Below are positions 1-5,284 of a stretch of DNA of 5,284 bases, piece by piece; positions within the stretch are counted from its first letter, which is position 1, and each line of letters begins with the position of its first letter. The stretch is from assembly GCA_023427355.1 (NCBI GenBank), contig JAEZBK010000310.1, forward strand, positions 1 through 5,284, in the 5' to 3' direction. The notes beneath the pieces are model-generated. The model did no database searches, was not told where the DNA came from, and worked only from the letters and a program-made list of their open reading frames with translations. The position numbers and the translations under genes are program-made. The DNA is from Pseudomonadota bacterium. GTDB lineage: Bacteria; Pseudomonadota; Alphaproteobacteria; Micropepsales; Micropepsaceae.

Positions 1-90
1 CCGAAGGACCAGTCCATCGCCATCTGCCTGTCGGGCCGCGGTGACAAGGACATCTTCTCCGTCGCCGAAGCGCTGGGAGTGAAGCTGTGA
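1..90 (+). CDS. trpB: Tryptophan synthase beta chain, C-terminal end (partial)
   Basis: This is the 3' end of a gene that begins outside the window: 29 codons in frame 1, ending in TGA at 88-90. The peptide contains SGRGDKD followed by an F-S-V-A segment, which is the typical C-terminus of the TrpB family. TrpB is the PLP-dependent subunit that condenses indole with L-serine to give tryptophan, in an alpha2-beta2 cytoplasmic complex with TrpA. The catalytic lysine and most of the PLP site lie upstream and cannot be checked here. The identification rests on this short tail plus the immediately following trpA, with which it overlaps by four bases. That overlap implies translational coupling and matched production of the two partners. 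Confidence 0.93.
   Translation, partial: PKDQSIAICLSGRGDKDIFSVAEALGVKL
75..79 (+). promoter_or_regulatory. Ribosome binding site of trpA
   Basis: GGGAG lies inside the last codons of trpB, seven bases before the GTG at 87. Its position supports GTG-87 as the trpA start, within the GTGA overlap with the trpB stop. Confidence 0.6.
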
Positions 91-911
91 GCCGTCTGTC
101 CGACACCTTCGCGCGCCTGAAGAAGGACAATCGCGCCGCCTTCATTCCCTTCATCAGCGCGGGCGATCCCGACATGGACACCTCGCTGGCCATCCTGGAG
201 GCGCTGCCCGCCTGCGGCGCCGACATCATCGAATTGGGCATGCCATTCAGCGACCCGATGGCCGATGGCCCGGCGGTGCAGATGTCGTCCACCCGCGCCA
301 TCGCGGCGGGCGCGACCCTGCCCAAGGTCATCGAGCTGGTGAAGAAGTTTCGCCGCAAGGACAGCAAGACCCCCATCGTGCTGATGGGCTATTTCAATCC
401 CATCCATGCTTATGGCGCTGCCCGCTTCGCGCGCGACGTGGCGGCGGCGGGCGTGGATGGCCTGATCGCGGTCGACCTGCCGATCGAGGAAGACGAAGTG
501 CTGCGCGTTCCCGCCGCAGCCCAGGGCGTGGATCTGGTGCGTTTCGTCACGCCCACCACCGATGCGGCGCGCCTGGCCCGCATCGTCGAATCCGCCACGG
601 GGTATCTCTATTACGTTTCGGTGGCGGGCGTGACCGGCACCAAGAGCTTCAGCCAGGCCGATGTCGCCGATGCCATCGCGCGCGTCCGCGCCGCCACCGC
701 CTTGCCGGTGGCCGTGGGCTTCGGCATCCGCACGCCTGAACAGGCCGCCACAATCGCCGGCATTGCCGATGGTGTCGTGGTGGGGTCCGCCATTGTCGGA
801 AAAGTCGCGGAAAATCTGGGCCAGGAGCCGCAAAAGGTGGTTAAGGCCGTCACCGACCTCTGCACCGCACTGGCGCAGGCGACCCACAATTCTGCTAAGG
901 TACCGGCATGA
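87..911 (+). CDS. trpA: Tryptophan synthase alpha chain
   Basis: TrpA cleaves indole-3-glycerol phosphate to indole and glyceraldehyde-3-phosphate and passes indole to TrpB through an internal tunnel (known for the family). The 274-residue length is normal for this TIM-barrel protein. Seen in the sequence: the FISAGDP segment at residues 22-28; catalytic Glu49 in IIELGMPFSDP; Asp60 in MADGP; Tyr175 and Thr183 in the YYVSVAGVTG segment (175-184); Phe212-Gly213 in the phosphate-binding VGFGI segment; and the VVVGSAIV segment near residue 234. The numbering matches the classical E. coli enzyme almost residue for residue, so the protein looks intact. The start is GTG within GTGA, sharing four bases with the trpB stop and preceded by GGGAG. 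The TGA stop likewise overlaps the ATG of accD by four bases. Context and motifs leave no real alternative. Confidence 0.98.
   Translation: MSRLSDTFARLKKDNRAAFIPFISAGDPDMDTSLAILEALPACGADIIELGMPFSDPMADGPAVQMSSTRAIAAGATLPKVIELVKKFRRKDSKTPIVLMGYFNPIHAYGAARFARDVAAAGVDGLIAVDLPIEEDEVLRVPAAAQGVDLVRFVTPTTDAARLARIVESATGYLYYVSVAGVTGTKSFSQADVADAIARVRAATALPVAVGFGIRTPEQAATIAGIADGVVVGSAIVGKVAENLGQEPQKVVKAVTDLCTALAQATHNSAKVPA
896..900 (+). promoter_or_regulatory. Ribosome binding site of accD
   Basis: TAAGG within the last trpA codons sits seven bases before the ATG at 908. It supports that start and the ATGA-type coupling of accD to trpA. Confidence 0.55.
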
Positions 912-1837
912 ACTGGATCACCAATCTCGTCCGCCCCCGCGTCAAGGGCCTGATGGACGGCAAGCCCGCCCAACCCAGCAACACGCCCGACAATCTGTGG
1001 CGCAAATGCCCGGCCTGCGGCGAGATGATTTTCCACCGCGACCTGATCGCGAACCAGTATGTCTGCACCAAGTGCAGCCATCACCTGCGCATCGGTCCGG
1101 CCGAACGCTTCGCCTATACGTTCGACGCGCACAGCTTCACCGAGCTGCCGCCGGTCGCGGTCAAGGCCGACCCGCTGGGGTTCAAGGCCGAGAAGAAATA
1201 TGCCGACGAGATGAAGGCAGCCAAGGCCAAGACCGGCCGTTCCGAAGCCTTCAGCGCCGCCAAGGGCACGCTTGACGGTCTGCCGGTGATGATCGGCGTG
1301 CAGGCCTTCGACTTCCTGGGCGGTTCGCTGGGCATGGCGGTGGGCGATGGGCTGGTCGCCGCGATGGAAATGGCCGTCGCCGAAAAGCGGCCCTTCATCC
1401 TCTATGTCGCCTCCGGCGGCGCACGCATGCAGGAAAGCATGCTGTCGCTGATGCAGATGCCGCGCACCACCATCGCGGTGCAGATGCTGAAGGAAGCAGG
1501 CCTGCCCTATATCGTGGTGCTGACCGATCCCACCTTTGGCGGCGTCTCGGCCTCCTATGCCATGCTGGGCGACATCCAGGTGGCCGAACCCGGTGCGCAG
1601 ATCGGCTTTGCCGGCGCGCGCGTCATTGCCCAGACCATCCGCGAAAAGCTGCCCGAAGGTTTCCAGCGCGCCGAATATCTGCTCAAGCACGGCATGCTGG
1701 ACATGGTGGTGAACCGGCATGAGATGCGCGAGATGCTCTCGCGCCTCGTCCATATGCTGATGAAGCAGCCGCGGCCCAGGTCCAAGAAGCTGCCGCCGCC
1801 CCCGGCAAACGGCAACGGGCACGCCGCCGCGCCATGA
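908..1837 (+). CDS. accD: Acetyl-CoA carboxylase carboxyltransferase subunit beta
   Basis: AccD pairs with AccA to form the carboxyltransferase that moves CO2 from carboxybiotin-BCCP to acetyl-CoA, making malonyl-CoA for fatty-acid synthesis in the cytoplasm. The protein has 309 residues, close to the usual size of about 300. An N-terminal zinc ribbon is complete: Cys34, Cys37, Cys53 and Cys56 in a C-X2-C-X15-C-X2-C pattern. The crotonase-like carboxyltransferase core follows, with the FLGGSLGMAVGDGL segment near residues 135-149, SGGARMQES starting at Ser169, and DPTFGGVSAS starting at Asp207, which carries the Gly-Gly pair expected at the active site. The last 20 or so residues are a Lys/Pro/Ala/Asn-rich, probably disordered tail. 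The ATG overlaps the trpA stop (ATGA). Linkage to trpA upstream and folC downstream is the usual alphaproteobacterial arrangement. accA is not in the window, so the partner must be encoded elsewhere. Confidence 0.98.
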   Translation: MNWITNLVRPRVKGLMDGKPAQPSNTPDNLWRKCPACGEMIFHRDLIANQYVCTKCSHHLRIGPAERFAYTFDAHSFTELPPVAVKADPLGFKAEKKYADEMKAAKAKTGRSEAFSAAKGTLDGLPVMIGVQAFDFLGGSLGMAVGDGLVAAMEMAVAEKRPFILYVASGGARMQESMLSLMQMPRTTIAVQMLKEAGLPYIVVLTDPTFGGVSASYAMLGDIQVAEPGAQIGFAGARVIAQTIREKLPEGFQRAEYLLKHGMLDMVVNRHEMREMLSRLVHMLMKQPRPRSKKLPPPPANGNGHAAAP

Positions 1838-1839
1838 GG
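1835..1839 (+). promoter_or_regulatory. Ribosome binding site of folC
   Basis: TGAGG overlaps the accD stop codon (TGA 1835-1837) and ends eight bases before the folC ATG at 1848. Ribosomes finishing accD would cover this site, which suggests coupled translation without overlapping reading frames. Confidence 0.6.
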
Positions 1840-1847
1840 CCGGCCCA

Positions 1848-3164
1848 ATGAGGATTCCGGGACGCAGCGACGCCATCCTCGAACGGCTGCTCGCGCTGCA
1901 TCCCAAGAAGATCGACCTGGCGCTCGACCGCATCCGCCGCCTGCTGGGCGCGCTGGGCGATCCGCAGGACCGGCTGCCCCCCGTCATCCATGTCGCGGGC
2001 ACCAACGGCAAGGGCAGCGCCTGCGCCTTCTCGCGCGCCATGCTGGAAGCGCAGGGCCTCAAGGTCCATATGCACATTTCGCCCCATCTGGTGCGCTTCC
2101 ATGAGCGCATCCGCCTGGCGGGCCAACTCATCAGCGAGGAAGAACTCTGCGACACGCTGCTCGAGGTCGAGCGGGTCAATGACGGCGCGCCCATCACCTT
2201 CTTCGAGATCACGGCGGCGGCCATGTTCCTGGCCTTCTCGCGCCATCCTGCCGATGCGGTGGTGCTGGAAGTGGGGCTGGGCGGCACCTACGATGCCACC
2301 AATGTCGTCAAACGCCCGGCCATGACGGTGATCCAGCCGGTGGGCCTGGATCATCTGGAGTTCCTGGGCGACGACCTTGCGGGCATCGCGCGCGAGAAGG
2401 CGGGCATCATCAAGAAGGGCGCGCCGCTGGTGATCGGCCCGCAAAGCGATGTCGCGCTGGACGAGATACTCTCCCGCGCCGACCGGATGGGCGTATCGGC
2501 CTATGTCTTCCATCAGGATTTCTCGGCGCGGCAGGAACATGGCCGCATGGTCTATGAGGATGGCGACGGCCTGCTCGACCTGCCGCTGCCCAAACTGATC
2601 GGCCGCCACCAGATCGAGAATGCGGGGGTGGCCATCGCCGCGCTGCGCCATGCCAGACAGGGCTGGGGCACTGACACGGCGATCGAACGCGGCCTGGCCA
2701 CCGTGGACTGGCCCGCCCGCCTGCAGCGCCTGCATCACGGTCCTCTGGTGGAAGCCGCGCCCCGAGGCGCCGAGGTGTGGCTGGATGGCGGGCACAACCC
2801 GCATTGCGCCGCCGCGCTTTCCAACGCCATCGCCGATCTGGAAGACAAGAGCGATCGGCCGCTTTATCTGATCTGCGGCATGCTGCGCACCAAGGATGCG
2901 GCGGGGTTCCTGAACCCCTTTCGCGGTCTGGCCCGCCATGTGGTGACCGTGACCATTCCGGGCGAGGATGCCAGCCTGGGCGCAGGCGCGCTCTATGACG
3001 CGGCCCGTGCGGCGGGGCTGGATGCGGCGCCGGGCGAAGACCTGGAAGACGCCATGCTCCAGATCGCCGCGCGCAGCCATATGGACCGCCATGAGGCCAG
3101 CCCGCGTATCCTGATCTGCGGTTCCCTTTACCTTGCGGGCCGGGTTCTGGCGGAAAACCGCTAG
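1848..3164 (+). CDS. folC: Dihydrofolate synthase / folylpolyglutamate synthase
   Basis: FolC is a Mur-ligase-family, ATP-dependent cytoplasmic enzyme. It joins glutamate to dihydropteroate and then extends folates with further glutamates. The 438-residue length is normal. Seen in order: the nucleotide-binding P-loop AGTNGKGS (residues 50-57); SPHLVRFHERIR, a folate/ATP-region signature of the family, near residue 80; FFEITAAAMF; LEVGLGGTYDATN; GLDHLEFLG; and REKAGIIKKG, where Lys184 aligns with the lysine that is carbamylated in characterised FolC. The C-terminal domain contains WLDGGHNPH, with DGGHN at 313-317 corresponding to the usual DGAHN, and a closing ILICGSLYLAG segment. The ATG is preceded by TGAGG at good spacing. 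The gene follows accD by 10 bases, as in many proteobacteria. Bifunctionality is inferred from the family; a single-activity folylpolyglutamate synthase cannot be excluded by sequence reading alone. Confidence 0.97.
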   Translation: MRIPGRSDAILERLLALHPKKIDLALDRIRRLLGALGDPQDRLPPVIHVAGTNGKGSACAFSRAMLEAQGLKVHMHISPHLVRFHERIRLAGQLISEEELCDTLLEVERVNDGAPITFFEITAAAMFLAFSRHPADAVVLEVGLGGTYDATNVVKRPAMTVIQPVGLDHLEFLGDDLAGIAREKAGIIKKGAPLVIGPQSDVALDEILSRADRMGVSAYVFHQDFSARQEHGRMVYEDGDGLLDLPLPKLIGRHQIENAGVAIAALRHARQGWGTDTAIERGLATVDWPARLQRLHHGPLVEAAPRGAEVWLDGGHNPHCAAALSNAIADLEDKSDRPLYLICGMLRTKDAAGFLNPFRGLARHVVTVTIPGEDASLGAGALYDAARAAGLDAAPGEDLEDAMLQIAARSHMDRHEASPRILICGSLYLAGRVLAENR

Positions 3165-3193
3165 CTGCCATGATGAGCTTTTGCTGTTTCCCC

Positions 3194-3207
3194 GCCCCGA
3201 TTGGGGC
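3194..3207 (+). other. Short inverted repeat in folC-helicase gap
   Basis: GCCCC and GGGGC flank a GATT loop, giving a perfect 5-bp G/C stem. No run of T follows, so it does not look like an intrinsic terminator of folC. The GGGG arm (3203-3206) could instead pair with CCCC at 3228-3231, which would enclose the neighbouring palindrome, so two mutually exclusive folds are possible. Function is unknown; it could be part of the helicase mRNA leader. Confidence 0.4.
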
Positions 3208-3212
3208 TAAGA

Positions 3213-3228
3213 GACGCCGCGCGGCGTC
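3213..3228 (+). other. Perfect 16-base palindrome upstream of helicase
   Basis: The 16 bases GACGCCGCGCGGCGTC are their own reverse complement. As RNA they can form a 6-bp stem with a GCGC loop. As DNA they could be a dimer-type protein-binding site. The element ends 29 bases before the preferred TTG start of the helicase. It is followed by CCCTTGACG and not by a T-run, so it is not a Rho-independent terminator. In such GC-rich DNA a chance palindrome of this length is uncommon but possible. Confidence 0.45.
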
Positions 3229-3244
3229 CCCTTGACGCTGCCCT

Positions 3245-3250
3245 GAAAGG
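3245..3250 (+). promoter_or_regulatory. Ribosome binding site deciding the helicase start
   Basis: GAAAGG lies seven bases before the TTG at 3258. It is the best Shine-Dalgarno-like site near the N-terminus and favours TTG-3258 over the in-frame TTG at 3201. TTG-3201 lies inside the 3194-3207 hairpin and has no purine-rich site in front of it. Confidence 0.6.
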
Positions 3251-3257
3251 CTTTCCC

Positions 3258-5195
3258 TTGGCATTCCTGAACGCCCCTGACTCCATCGCGCGCGCCCTGC
3301 GCGAACGCGAATACACCGACGCCACGCCGGTCCAGACCGCCGTGCTGGAGGATGAGGCCCAGGGCCGCGACCTGCTGGTCTCCGCCCAGACCGGTTCGGG
3401 CAAGACCGTCGCCTATGGCCTGGCGCTGGCCGACACGCTGCTGGATGGCGCGGCCGCCCTGGGGCCGGCCGATGCGCCCCTGGCGTTGATCATCGCGCCC
3501 ACGCGCGAACTGGCGCTGCAGGTGCAGCGCGAACTGAACTGGCTTTATCAATATGCGGGCGCGCGCGTCGTGGCGTGCGTCGGCGGCATGGATCCGGGGG
3601 CGGAACGGCGCCAGTTGAACGCGGGCGCGCACATCGTGGTCGGCACGCCCGGCCGGTTGCGCGATCACCTGGAGCGCCGCGCGCTGCGCGTGGAAAATCT
3701 CCGGGCGGCCGTGCTGGACGAAGCCGACGAGATGCTCGACCTGGGCTTCCGCGAAGATCTGCAATTCATCCTGGAAACCACGCCCGCCGAACGGCGCACG
3801 CTGCTGTTTTCGGCGACGCTGCCCAAGGCGATCATCTCGCTGGCACAGCATTACCAGAAGGATGCGTTGCGCATCGCCACGCGTGCCGACACCAGCGGCC
3901 ATGCCGACATCGAATATCGCGCCATCCGCACGCCCCATGGCAGCGTCGAGCGTGCGGTGATCAACCTGCTGCGCTATCTCGATCCGCCCGGCGCCATCGT
4001 CTTCTGCAACACCCGCAATTCCGTGCGCCACATGGAAGCGATGCTGACCGAGCGCGGCTTCGCCGCTGTCTCGCTTTCCGGCGAACTCTCCCAGCATGAG
4101 CGCAATCATGCGCTGCAAGCGCTGCGCGATGGCCGCGCCCGTGTCTGTGTCGCCACCGACGTGGCGGCGCGCGGCATCGACCTGCCGGGCCTGGCGCTGG
4201 TCATCCATGCCGAACTGCCCAATGACGCGCAGGTGCTGCAGCATCGCAGCGGCCGCACCGGTCGTGCCGGCAAGAAAGGCACCTCCATCCTCCTGGTGCC
4301 GCCATCGCGCCGTCGCCGCGCCGAGGAAATGCTGGGCCGGGCGCGGGTGCCCTTCACCTGGTCCGATCCGCCATCCGCCGACGATATCCGCAAGCTCGAT
4401 ACCGAACGGCTGCTGACCAATCCGCTGCTGACCGAAGCGGCAGCGGAAGAAGATGTGGCGATGGTCGAGGCGTTGCTGGCCGCGCACGATCCGCGCGCGT
4501 TGGCGACGGCCTTTGTGAAACTCTACAAGACGCAATTGCCAGCCCCCGAAGAGATTGCGCCGCCCGAACCCTACGCGCCGCGCTCTCAGAAGGGCGAACG
4601 CCCGCGCCGCGAAGACCGTCCCGAACGCGGCGAACGCAGCCATGACCGTGCGCCGGACCGTGGTCCGCGCCCTGATAAAGGCCCGCGCAAGGAACGCGGC
4701 GCGCCCATGGGCGTGCAGGCCAATGGCCCCTGGTTCCTGCTGAATGTGGGCCGCGAGCGCAACGCAGATCCCAAATGGCTGCTGCCGGAAATCTGCCGCC
4801 AGGGCGACATCACCAAGGCCGATATCGGCGCCATCCGCGTCTATGATCGCGAGACGCGCTTTCAGGTCTCGCAGGAGGTTGCGGAAAAATTCGCGGGCCT
4901 TGTCGCCAATCGCCCCAAGGGCGGGGTGCGCATCTTCCCCGCGCCGGGCAACCATGGCGAGGAATCCCCGCCGCGCGGCGAACGCGCCCCGCAGGGCGAA
5001 AATGCGCCGCCCGCGAAACAGACCACCGCCCATCGCCAGCTTGAGGGCGAGCAGGCGCCGCGTCCCGCGGGCAAGAAGCCGTTCAAGAAAAAATTCGGCG
5101 ACAAGAAGTTCGGTGACAGGAAGTTTGGCGACAAGAAATTCGGCGACAAGCCGAAGTTCAAGAAGACGTTCAAGGCCAAGCCCAAGGGCAACTGA
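3258..5195 (+). CDS. DEAD-box RNA helicase with DbpA-type RNA-binding domain
   Basis: This is an ATP-dependent RNA helicase of the DeaD/CsdA-like group, which typically remodels structured RNA in ribosome assembly, cold adaptation or mRNA decay. From TTG-3258 it has 645 residues. The RecA-like core has every motif: Q motif (TPVQ, Gln26), I AQTGSGKT (43-50), Ia PTREL (81-85), Ib TPGR (130-133), II DEAD (154-157), III SAT (185-187), V ATDVAARGID (299-308) and VI HRSGRTGR (329-336). A helical stretch rich in Ala, Leu and Glu follows, then an Arg/Glu/Pro/Gly-rich disordered linker (about 430-488). A DbpA-type RNA-binding domain begins at GPWF (490) and runs to about 561, ending at RIFPAP. The tail is basic, with KKFGD repeats (611-630). 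TTG-3258 is chosen because GAAAGG precedes it and Phe3 then sits where the Q-motif aromatic is expected; an in-frame TTG at 3201 would add 19 residues. The exact orthologue (DeaD, DbpA or other) cannot be settled by eye, so no symbol is given. Confidence 0.95.
   Translation: MAFLNAPDSIARALREREYTDATPVQTAVLEDEAQGRDLLVSAQTGSGKTVAYGLALADTLLDGAAALGPADAPLALIIAPTRELALQVQRELNWLYQYAGARVVACVGGMDPGAERRQLNAGAHIVVGTPGRLRDHLERRALRVENLRAAVLDEADEMLDLGFREDLQFILETTPAERRTLLFSATLPKAIISLAQHYQKDALRIATRADTSGHADIEYRAIRTPHGSVERAVINLLRYLDPPGAIVFCNTRNSVRHMEAMLTERGFAAVSLSGELSQHERNHALQALRDGRARVCVATDVAARGIDLPGLALVIHAELPNDAQVLQHRSGRTGRAGKKGTSILLVPPSRRRRAEEMLGRARVPFTWSDPPSADDIRKLDTERLLTNPLLTEAAAEEDVAMVEALLAAHDPRALATAFVKLYKTQLPAPEEIAPPEPYAPRSQKGERPRREDRPERGERSHDRAPDRGPRPDKGPRKERGAPMGVQANGPWFLLNVGRERNADPKWLLPEICRQGDITKADIGAIRVYDRETRFQVSQEVAEKFAGLVANRPKGGVRIFPAPGNHGEESPPRGERAPQGENAPPAKQTTAHRQLEGEQAPRPAGKKPFKKKFGDKKFGDRKFGDKKFGDKPKFKKTFKAKPKGN
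5088..5147 (+). repeat. Four tandem 15-base units coding KKFGD
   Basis: Four adjacent 15-base units encode KKFGD, KKFGD, RKFGD and KKFGD near the helicase C-terminus, and a degenerate partial unit (KPKFKK) follows. The units differ mostly at third codon positions (TTC/TTT, GGC/GGT, AAA/AAG), with one AAG-to-AGG change that keeps a positive charge. This suggests an expansion older than the present copies, held by selection on the peptide. The tail is strongly basic with regularly spaced Phe and is likely disordered and RNA-binding. Confidence 0.9.
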
Positions 5196-5206
5196 TCGCC
5201 TGGCCC

Positions 5207-5246
5207 AAAAAAACATGGCCCGCCAGAGGCAGGCCATGTTTTCATT
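5207..5246 (+). terminator. Intrinsic terminator after the helicase, probably bidirectional
   Basis: Arm AAAACATGGCC (5210-5220) pairs perfectly over 11 bp with GGCCATGTTTT (5232-5242). After one C/A mismatch, GCC (5222-5224) pairs with GGC (5228-5230) around an AGA loop. A seven-A run (5207-5213) precedes the G/C core and TTTT-C-A-TT follows it, so the hairpin is followed by a U-tract on either strand. It starts 11 bases after the helicase TGA. It should end the transcript here, and it could also serve a convergent minus-strand gene to the right of the window. Confidence 0.9.
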
Positions 5247-5269
5247 CTACAACGTGTCTGCGCCTCAAT

Positions 5270-5284
5270 CCCTCATCCTGAGCT
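5270..5284. repeat. Possible left edge of a dispersed intergenic palindromic repeat (partial)
   Basis: The final 15 bases, CCCTCATCCTGAGCT, match from memory the opening arm of a short palindromic repeat often seen between genes in alphaproteobacteria and some other GC-rich proteobacteria. In that repeat, CTCATCCTGAG-type sequence is followed by a loop region and then a CGAAGGATGAG-type complementary arm. The window ends before the second arm, so this cannot be confirmed. Its position just after a terminator in non-coding DNA is where such elements usually sit. Confidence 0.4.

Noticed and set aside
661..1275. Plus-strand frame crossing the trpA-accD junction
   Set aside because: It is out of frame with both confirmed genes, and its Pro/Arg/Ala-rich product has no family features.
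611..3092. Long minus-strand open frames opposite trpA, accD and folC
   Set aside because: They lie opposite strongly conserved plus-strand enzymes, have low-complexity composition and no motifs, and arise from third-position G/C bias.
3194..3228. The two hairpins as an intrinsic terminator of folC
   Set aside because: Both stems are G/C-rich, but neither is followed by a run of T on the plus strand, unlike the clear terminator at 5207-5246.
3232..3257. TTGACGC at 3232-3238 as a -35 element
   Set aside because: It matches the alphaproteobacterial -35 consensus well, but the only candidate -10 is the poor GCTTTCCC at 3250-3257. That would start transcription inside the coding region, after the preferred start codon.
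3207..5237. Very long open frame on the minus strand opposite the helicase
   Set aside because: Its translation is rich in Arg, Ala, Gly, His and Gln with no recognisable domain, and it runs through the terminator. It is the expected by-product of GC-rich codon use in the genuine plus-strand gene.
1..5284. A mobile, defence or otherwise undescribed system
   Set aside because: All coding space is filled by intact housekeeping families in a conserved order with uniform codon use. No transposase, integrase, tRNA, direct-repeat array or orphan gene was seen.

Overview
This window is an ordinary, well-conserved chromosomal segment of a GC-rich proteobacterium, most likely an alphaproteobacterium. 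The evidence is the gene order trpB-trpA-accD-folC on one strand, the strong G/C preference at third codon positions, and the family-typical sequences of the encoded proteins. I cannot place it to genus. The helicase N-terminus and the repeat fragment at the right edge recall sphingomonads and relatives, but that is an impression from memory and not a search result.

Layout, all on the + strand: the last 29 codons of trpB (1-90); trpA (87-911, GTG start overlapping the trpB stop); accD (908-1837, ATG overlapping the trpA stop); folC (1848-3164, 10 bases after accD, with its Shine-Dalgarno site overlapping the accD stop); a 93-base gap with two compact inverted repeats; a DEAD-box RNA helicase with a C-terminal DbpA-type RNA-binding domain and a basic repeat tail (3258-5195, TTG start); then a strong, bidirectional-looking intrinsic terminator (about 5207-5246). 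The last 15 bases look like the start of a dispersed intergenic palindromic repeat cut by the window edge.

The first four genes form a tightly coupled, probably co-transcribed unit. TrpB and TrpA make the tryptophan synthase complex. AccD is the beta subunit of acetyl-CoA carboxylase carboxyltransferase (fatty-acid synthesis), and FolC makes and polyglutamylates folate. The helicase has a different role (RNA remodelling) and is separated by a structured leader. No clear U-tract terminator lies between folC and the helicase, so read-through from the biosynthetic operon is possible, with the terminator after the helicase ending the whole block.

I found no mobile element, CRISPR array, RNA gene, defence system or evident new biological system. 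The points most worth a second look are the structured leader and start-codon choice of the helicase, its KKFGD tandem-repeat tail, and the terminator and repeat at the right edge.
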